Origin: Clostridia bacterium
GTDB lineage: Bacteria; Bacillota_A; Clostridia; Oscillospirales; CAG-272
Reading direction: 5' to 3'
NCBI GenBank assembly: GCA_017533545.1
Contig: JAFXHW010000039.1
Coordinates: 1 to 10,479, forward strand
Length of the DNA: 10,479 bases
A program made the translations under genes and the position numbers. The notes below the pieces were generated by a model, which saw nothing but the letters and a program-made list of their open reading frames with translations, did no database searches and was not told where the DNA came from. Position 1 is the stretch's first letter. Every line of letters begins with the position of its first letter. Below, piece by piece: positions 6,681 through 10,479 of this stretch.

Positions 6681-7154
6681 ATGGCATCCGGAGCAAAAAA
6701 TACAGCGGCTGTTGTCCGCGAATTGCTTGAAGAAAAGATCAATGGCATCGGATATTCGGTATGGGACGTTGAATACGTCAAGGAGGGTCCGGAATTCCAC
6801 CTTCGCATTACCATAGATTCACCCAACGGAATAGACATTCTTGATTGCGAAAAGGTGCATCATTTTGTCGATCCGCTTCTTGACGAGGCTGATCCGATCG
6901 AAAGTGCATACGTGCTTGAGATTTCCTCGCCAGGCGTAGAGAGAGATCTGAGAATTCCCGAGCATTTTACCAAAAGCGTCGGCGAAAGCATCACCTTGAA
7001 GCTTTTCAAGGCACACGACGGTCAGAAGGTATTCACCGGAAAGCTTGTATCCTATGACGTCGAAAAAGACGTTATCGGAATAGAATATGCCGATAAGACT
7101 TACGAAATCGAGCGTGACAACGTCGCAAAGGCAAATATATATTTCGAGTTTTAA
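6681..7154 (+). CDS. rimP: Ribosome maturation factor RimP
   Basis: RimP (YlxS in Bacillus) binds the maturing 30S subunit and helps assemble the S12-containing region. The 157-residue product has the two-domain family layout. The N-terminal alpha/beta domain contains GYSVWDVEYVKEGPEFHLRI (about 24-43) and ends in the diagnostic YVLEISSPGVERDLR (77-91), matching the family pattern LEVSSPGLDRPL. An SH3-like C-terminal domain covers about 95-157. Length is normal. GGGAGA (6667-6672), eight bases before the ATG, supports the start. It is the first gene of the operon and is followed by nusA after 49 bases, the standard order in bacteria. Confidence 0.95.
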   Translation: MASGAKNTAAVVRELLEEKINGIGYSVWDVEYVKEGPEFHLRITIDSPNGIDILDCEKVHHFVDPLLDEADPIESAYVLEISSPGVERDLRIPEHFTKSVGESITLKLFKAHDGQKVFTGKLVSYDVEKDVIGIEYADKTYEIERDNVAKANIYFEF

Positions 7155-7193
7155 ATCAGTCAAATAAAAAATAACATAAAAGAATAACTAATT

Positions 7194-7198
7194 GGAGG
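7194..7198 (+). promoter_or_regulatory. Ribosome binding site choosing the nusA start
   Basis: GGAGG lies five bases before ATG at 7204. An in-frame TTG at 7192 overlaps this very site and would add MEEK, so it is not the start. Confidence 0.85.
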
Positions 7199-7203
7199 AA
7201 AAA

Positions 7204-8232
7204 ATGAACAGCGAATTTTTTGACGCCCTTGAGTTGCTTGAAAAAGAAAAGGGAATACCCAAGGAATACATGCTCGAACGCGTTGAAGCCGCACTTATTT
7301 CCGCTTTCAAAAGAGAAATGGGCGGTCAGAGCAACGTAAGAGTTCATATTGACGCCGTTAAAAAGGACGTTAAGATGTATCAGCAGATGAACGTTGTCGA
7401 AACTGTTGAAGATGATACTACCGAGATCACTCTCGCTGATGCGAAGAAGATCAGCCGCCGTGCAGTGCTCGGCGGAGTGCTTGAGATCGAGATGAAGCCC
7501 AAGAATTTCCGCCGTCTTTCTGCATCGACCGCAAAGCAGGTTATCATTCAGGGTATCCGCGAAGCGGAGCGCGGAATGATGATCAAGGAATATGAGGACA
7601 AAAAGGAAGAGATCATCACAGCAATCGTTCAGACCACCGATCCCGAGACCGGCAACGTCACCGTCGATACCGGTACATCGATCGCAACTCTGCTCAAGAG
7701 CGAGATGATCCCCGGCGAATCCTTCTACGACAACGACCGCATCAAGGTGTTCGTTATGGAAGTCCGTTCCAAGGAGCAGAGAGGTCCGCTTGTAACTCTC
7801 TCGAGAACACATCCCGGACTCGTACGCCGCCTTTTCGAGCTTGAAGTACCCGAAATTCAGGACGGCACCGTTATTATCAAGAATATCACCCGTGAAGCAG
7901 GTTCACGCACCAAGATGGCTGTATATTCCCGCGACGAAAACGTCGATCCCATCGGTGCCTGCATCGGTAACCGTGGTATGAGAATTGCCGAGATCGTTGA
8001 CGAGCTCAACGGCGAGAAGATCGATATCATCAAATACAGTGAGGATATGCCCGAGTTCATCGCGGCCGCACTTTCTCCCGCGACCGTTCGCGAGGTCACC
8101 ATGGACGGTGAAAAATCCTGCCGCGTAATCGTTGATCCCGATCAGCTTTCTCTCGCAATCGGTAAGGAAGGGCAGAACGTTCGCCTTGCTGCACGCTTAA
8201 CAGGCTGCAAGATCGATATCAAGGTCGACTAA
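7204..8232 (+). CDS. nusA: Transcription termination/antitermination factor NusA
   Basis: NusA rides on RNA polymerase, slows it at pauses and modulates termination, antitermination and rRNA synthesis. The 342-residue product has the short Firmicutes architecture without the C-terminal acidic repeats of E. coli NusA. The N-terminal polymerase-binding domain spans about 1-130 (MNSEFFDALELLEKEKGIPK at the start). The S1 domain covers about 134-200. KH1 has Gly255-Asn-Arg-Gly258, preceded by PIGACI, and KH2 has Gly320-Lys-Glu-Gly323 in LSLAIGKEGQNVRLAARLTG. All motifs are intact. The protein ends soon after KH2, as in Bacillus. A long antisense open frame across it (7156-7812) shows no recognisable protein and is taken as a by-product of codon bias. 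The gene lies between rimP and ylxR. Confidence 0.97.
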   Translation: MNSEFFDALELLEKEKGIPKEYMLERVEAALISAFKREMGGQSNVRVHIDAVKKDVKMYQQMNVVETVEDDTTEITLADAKKISRRAVLGGVLEIEMKPKNFRRLSASTAKQVIIQGIREAERGMMIKEYEDKKEEIITAIVQTTDPETGNVTVDTGTSIATLLKSEMIPGESFYDNDRIKVFVMEVRSKEQRGPLVTLSRTHPGLVRRLFELEVPEIQDGTVIIKNITREAGSRTKMAVYSRDENVDPIGACIGNRGMRIAEIVDELNGEKIDIIKYSEDMPEFIAAALSPATVREVTMDGEKSCRVIVDPDQLSLAIGKEGQNVRLAARLTGCKIDIKVD

Positions 8233-8264
8233 AACAGTAACATAAAAGATCAAAACAAATGTTA

Positions 8265-8283
8265 AACCGCATTTCTGTCGGTT
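8265..8283 (+). other. Small inverted repeat between nusA and ylxR
   Basis: AACCG (8265-8269) pairs with CGGTT (8279-8283) over a nine-base loop, extendable by two A-T pairs with one bulge. It ends six bases before the ylxR ribosome site. There is no T-run, so it is not a terminator. It might tune ylxR translation or be chance. Confidence 0.3.
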
Positions 8284-8288
8284 AAAAT

Positions 8289-8292
8289 GGAG
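8289..8292 (+). promoter_or_regulatory. Ribosome binding site before the TTG start of ylxR
   Basis: GGAG stands eleven bases before TTG at 8304. No ATG or GTG exists in the ylxR frame back to the in-frame stop at 8283-8285, so the TTG is the only sensible start. The nearby ATG at 8287 is in another frame. Confidence 0.55.
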
Positions 8293-8303
8293 TTGATTTT
8301 CGA

Positions 8304-8594
8304 TTGCATAACCAGGACAAACCCAAAAAGAAGATTCCCGAGCGCAAATGCGTGGGCTGCAATGAAAGCAAGCCTAAAACGGAACTTATACGCGTTGTTC
8401 GATCGCCGGAGGGAGAAATATCTCTCGATTTTACAGGCAAAAAATCGGGCAGGGGAGCATATATTTGCAAAAATGTAAACTGCCTTCGCAAAGCGCGAAA
8501 GGCCAGAAGAATAGAACGTGCGCTTGAGTGCGAAATTCCAAACGATGTCTACGACGCCGTCGAAGAGGAAATGGAGCGTGGTCAAGGTGAGTGA
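8304..8594 (+). CDS. ylxR: YlxR family RNA-binding protein (RNase P modulator)
   Basis: The 96-residue product is a clear YlxR (DUF448) protein. It has IPERKCVGCNESKPKTELIR (11-30) with Cys16 and Cys19, then RSPEGEISLDFTGKKSGRGAYIC ending at Cys55, and NCLRKARKARRIERAL with a basic surface. The GRGAYIC motif is the family signature. In Bacillus subtilis the homologue has been reported to bind the RNase P RNA and modulate its activity (renamed RnpM). It begins with TTG, has an acidic C-terminal tail, and its last eight bases overlap the start of ylxQ, pointing to coupled translation. Confidence 0.92.
   Translation: MHNQDKPKKKIPERKCVGCNESKPKTELIRVVRSPEGEISLDFTGKKSGRGAYICKNVNCLRKARKARRIERALECEIPNDVYDAVEEEMERGQGE
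8573..8576 (+). promoter_or_regulatory. Ribosome binding site choosing the ylxQ start
   Basis: GGAG inside the end of ylxR lies ten bases before GTG at 8587. The alternative GTG at 8578 is one base after it and too close. An in-frame ATG at 8518 would add 23 residues unlike the family. Confidence 0.6.
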
Positions 8595-8967
8595 AGATAC
8601 GGTCTGTTCGGTAAAATTAGGCAGGATGCTCGGCCTTTGCAAAAAGGCGGGACGACTTGATGCCGGCAGTGAGCGCGTGCTCGAATCGGTGAAAAAGGGA
8701 AAAGCCTGTCTTGTCTTGTATGCAAGCGATATATCGGCAAATACTTTTAAAAAATTCAATGACAGCTGTACTTACTATAAAAAGAAGATAGCGGCTTGTC
8801 CGCTTACCATGGCGCAGTTGTCAGCTTTCCTGGGAATGACGGGAAATACCACTGCCGCGTCGATAAACGATAACGGTTTTGCGGCGGCGATCTTAAAAAT
8901 ATTGAATTCAGAAAATTCCAGCAGTGTTGATAGCGCCGAAAAGGAATTCGGCCGACAGATGCAGTAA
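8587..8967 (+). CDS. ylxQ: YlxQ, L7Ae-family RNA-binding protein
   Basis: The 126-residue product belongs to the L7Ae/L30e/Gadd45 family, whose members bind kink-turn RNA. In Bacillus YlxQ is a non-essential ribosome-associated or kink-turn-binding protein. Diagnostic stretches are [39 protein letters not shown] (the helix-strand unit) and [20 protein letters not shown], followed by AQLSAFLGM and [17 protein letters not shown] short hydrophilic tail rich in Ser/Asn/Glu (from about residue 107) lies outside the fold. It starts with GTG inside the final codons of ylxR, so the two are probably translationally coupled, and infB follows after 20 bases. The family is clear; the exact RNA target is not known from sequence. 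Confidence 0.9.
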   Translation: MSEDTVCSVKLGRMLGLCKKAGRLDAGSERVLESVKKGKACLVLYASDISANTFKKFNDSCTYYKKKIAACPLTMAQLSAFLGMTGNTTAASINDNGFAAAILKILNSENSSSVDSAEKEFGRQMQ

Positions 8968-8987
8968 TTAGAAAGGCGGTTGTATAT

Positions 8988-10479
8988 ATGTTGTCTAACA
9001 CAAAATACCGTATAAACAATATGGCAAAGGACCTCAATTTAAAGAGCAAGGATCTTGTGGATATGCTCACCGATAAGGGCTTTACCGGTCGCACCCACAT
9101 GGCTGTAATGGAAGCAAACGATTACAGCGTGCTTTTGAATGAGCTGACCAATGCAAAGCAGATCACAAGCATAAACGATTATCTTGACGGCAAGTTGGTT
9201 ATCGAAGCTCCTAAGCCGGTTGAAGAACGACAGCCTAAAGAAGAGGCTAAAAAGGAAGAGCCCGCAAAGGCGGAAGCAAAGCCTGACAATCATGCCGAAG
9301 ACAAGCAGCCCGCAAAGCCCGCACAGAATCAGCAGAACCGACCGAACAATGTAAATCGAGGCGAGGCTCCCAACAGACCCAAGTCTCAGCAGCAGTTTAC
9401 CCGTCCCGTTCAGGCACAGCCCCAGAAATCTAAGGTACAAAAGCCCAAGCCCCAGCAGAACCAGTACAAGCCGGGCTCCAGCATAATCGAAGGACAGCAG
9501 AACATCGAGATCATCTCGTCGGACGCTTCCACTCGCACACGCGGTACTACAAAGACCGTAGATACCCGTTCCTCGTCAGTCGATCTTTCCCGTTACGATG
9601 ATAAGGCTGAAAAGCTTGTTCCCGAGGCAGCAAAGGATGTTGCCGGCGAAAAGCAGAAGCTCAAAAAGCAGGATAGACGTGACAGCTCTCCCAAGGGACG
9701 CGATAACGGATCTTTCCGCAACAATCGTGACATCAACCGCGGACGCGATGCCAAGGTTGCCGGCCGTGATATGGCCGCAAGACGCGGTAATGACCGCGAG
9801 CGCGCCGCTATGGAAAAGATCAAGCGCCAGGAACTCGAAAAGGCAAAGCATGCACAGCTTCAGATCACCATTCCCGATTCAATTTCGGTAGGTGAGCTTG
9901 CATCCCGCCTCAAGGTAGCAGCATCCGAGGTCGTTAAAAAACTCATGATGCTCGGTGTTATGGCATCAATTAATCAGAATATCGACTATGACACTGCATT
10001 CCTTATCGCCGACGAAATGGGTGCGGCAGTTACTAAAGAAGTCGTCGTTACCATTGAAGAAAAGCTGTTCAGCGAAGAGGAAGATAGCGAAGAAAACCTT
10101 GTTGAAAGAGCTCCTATCGTTGTTGTTATGGGTCATGTTGACCACGGTAAGACCTCTCTTCTTGATAAGATCCGTCATGCAAACGTAACCGCAGGCGAGG
10201 CCGGCGGTATTACTCAGCATATCGGTGCTTACAGAGTCAATATCAACAACAAGGATATCACCTTCCTCGACACCCCCGGTCACGAGGCGTTTACTGCAAT
10301 GCGTGCGCGCGGTGCAAAGTCCACCGATATTGCCATCCTCGTTGTGGCCGCAGACGACGGTATCATGCCCCAGACTATTGAGGCGATCAACCACGCAAAG
10401 GATGCAAATCTCGATATCATCGTTGCGATAAACAAGATGGATAAGCCTCAGGCCGATCCCGAAAACATCAAGTCCGAGC
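8988..10479 (+). CDS. infB: Translation initiation factor IF-2 (3' end beyond window)
   Basis: IF-2 is the GTPase that brings initiator fMet-tRNA to the 30S subunit and promotes joining of the 50S. The window holds 497 codons. An IF2-N domain occupies about 1-55 ([20 protein letters not shown]). A long disordered linker (about 75-290) comes next, first rich in Pro/Gln/Lys/Glu, then strongly basic (Arg/Lys/Asp, about 226-285). A second IF2-N domain runs from about 293 ([20 protein letters not shown]). The G domain has G1 GHVDHGKT (382-389), G2 [10 protein letters not shown]3 DTPGHE (428-433) and G4 NKMD (482-485). AAAGGCGG (8972-8979), eight bases before the ATG, fixes the start. An internal ATG at 9021 lacks a site. 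The rest of the protein lies past the right edge. It is the last gene of the operon visible here. Confidence 0.97.
   Translation, partial: MLSNTKYRINNMAKDLNLKSKDLVDMLTDKGFTGRTHMAVMEANDYSVLLNELTNAKQITSINDYLDGKLVIEAPKPVEERQPKEEAKKEEPAKAEAKPDNHAEDKQPAKPAQNQQNRPNNVNRGEAPNRPKSQQQFTRPVQAQPQKSKVQKPKPQQNQYKPGSSIIEGQQNIEIISSDASTRTRGTTKTVDTRSSSVDLSRYDDKAEKLVPEAAKDVAGEKQKLKKQDRRDSSPKGRDNGSFRNNRDINRGRDAKVAGRDMAARRGNDRERAAMEKIKRQELEKAKHAQLQITIPDSISVGELASRLKVAASEVVKKLMMLGVMASINQNIDYDTAFLIADEMGAAVTKEVVVTIEEKLFSEEEDSEENLVERAPIVVVMGHVDHGKTSLLDKIRHANVTAGEAGGITQHIGAYRVNINNKDITFLDTPGHEAFTAMRARGAKSTDIAILVVAADDGIMPQTIEAINHAKDANLDIIVAINKMDKPQADPENIKSE

Noticed and set aside
6631..6816. A 61-codon frame starting in the rimP leader
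   Set aside because: No ribosome site before its ATG, and it overlaps rimP in another frame. A regulatory upstream frame is possible but unsupported.
7156..7812. A 218-codon open frame antisense to nusA
   Set aside because: It lies wholly opposite nusA, has no ribosome site or recognisable motif, and its Leu/His/Asp-rich composition is what the complement of nusA codon usage gives.
9039..9440. A hydrophobic minus-strand frame of 133 codons opposite infB that looks like membrane segments
   Set aside because: Its Leu/Phe-rich runs are the complement of Lys/Glu/Gln-rich IF-2 linker codons, not a real membrane protein.

Overview
The window looks like an ordinary housekeeping stretch of a Gram-positive chromosome, most likely from the class Clostridia. 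The grounds are the order rimP-nusA-ylxR-ylxQ-infB (the Firmicutes form of the nusA operon), the neighbouring pth-mfd-prsA-like block, a PEP-utilising pyruvate phosphate dikinase, a lipoprotein-type PrsA homologue, strong Shine-Dalgarno sites and sigma-A-like promoters. A gut lineage such as Oscillospirales is my guess from style; the sequence does not prove it. I see no mobile element, tRNA, rRNA, CRISPR array or phage gene.

Layout. Positions 1-333 (minus strand) hold the first 111 codons of pyruvate phosphate dikinase. A 327-base AT-rich intergenic region (334-660) separates it from the divergent plus-strand genes and carries a good promoter for the next block. Block one is pth (661-1299), mfd (1331-4846, TTG start) and a lipoprotein PrsA/SurA-like foldase (4902-5993). 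A second promoter-like sequence overlaps the mfd stop codon and could serve the foldase. A small coiled-coil/zinc-ribbon protein of unknown function follows (6070-6489).

Block two begins at a near-ideal extended -10 promoter (6544-6572), followed by a leader with a perfect 10-bp hairpin. The genes are rimP (6681-7154), nusA (7204-8232), ylxR/rnpM (8304-8594, TTG start), ylxQ (8587-8967, GTG start, overlapping ylxR) and infB (8988 to the window end, truncated inside the G domain).

How the genes work together. The second block joins 30S maturation (RimP), transcription elongation and termination (NusA), two small RNA-binding proteins (YlxR, YlxQ) and translation initiation (IF-2). The first block holds quality-control functions: Pth recycles peptidyl-tRNA, Mfd clears RNA polymerase stalled at lesions, and the foldase acts outside the membrane. 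I found no convincing undescribed multi-gene system. The points most worth a second look are the foldase, whose parvulin-like domain lacks the usual histidines, the zinc-ribbon protein with an extra C-terminal cysteine cluster, and the structured rimP leader.
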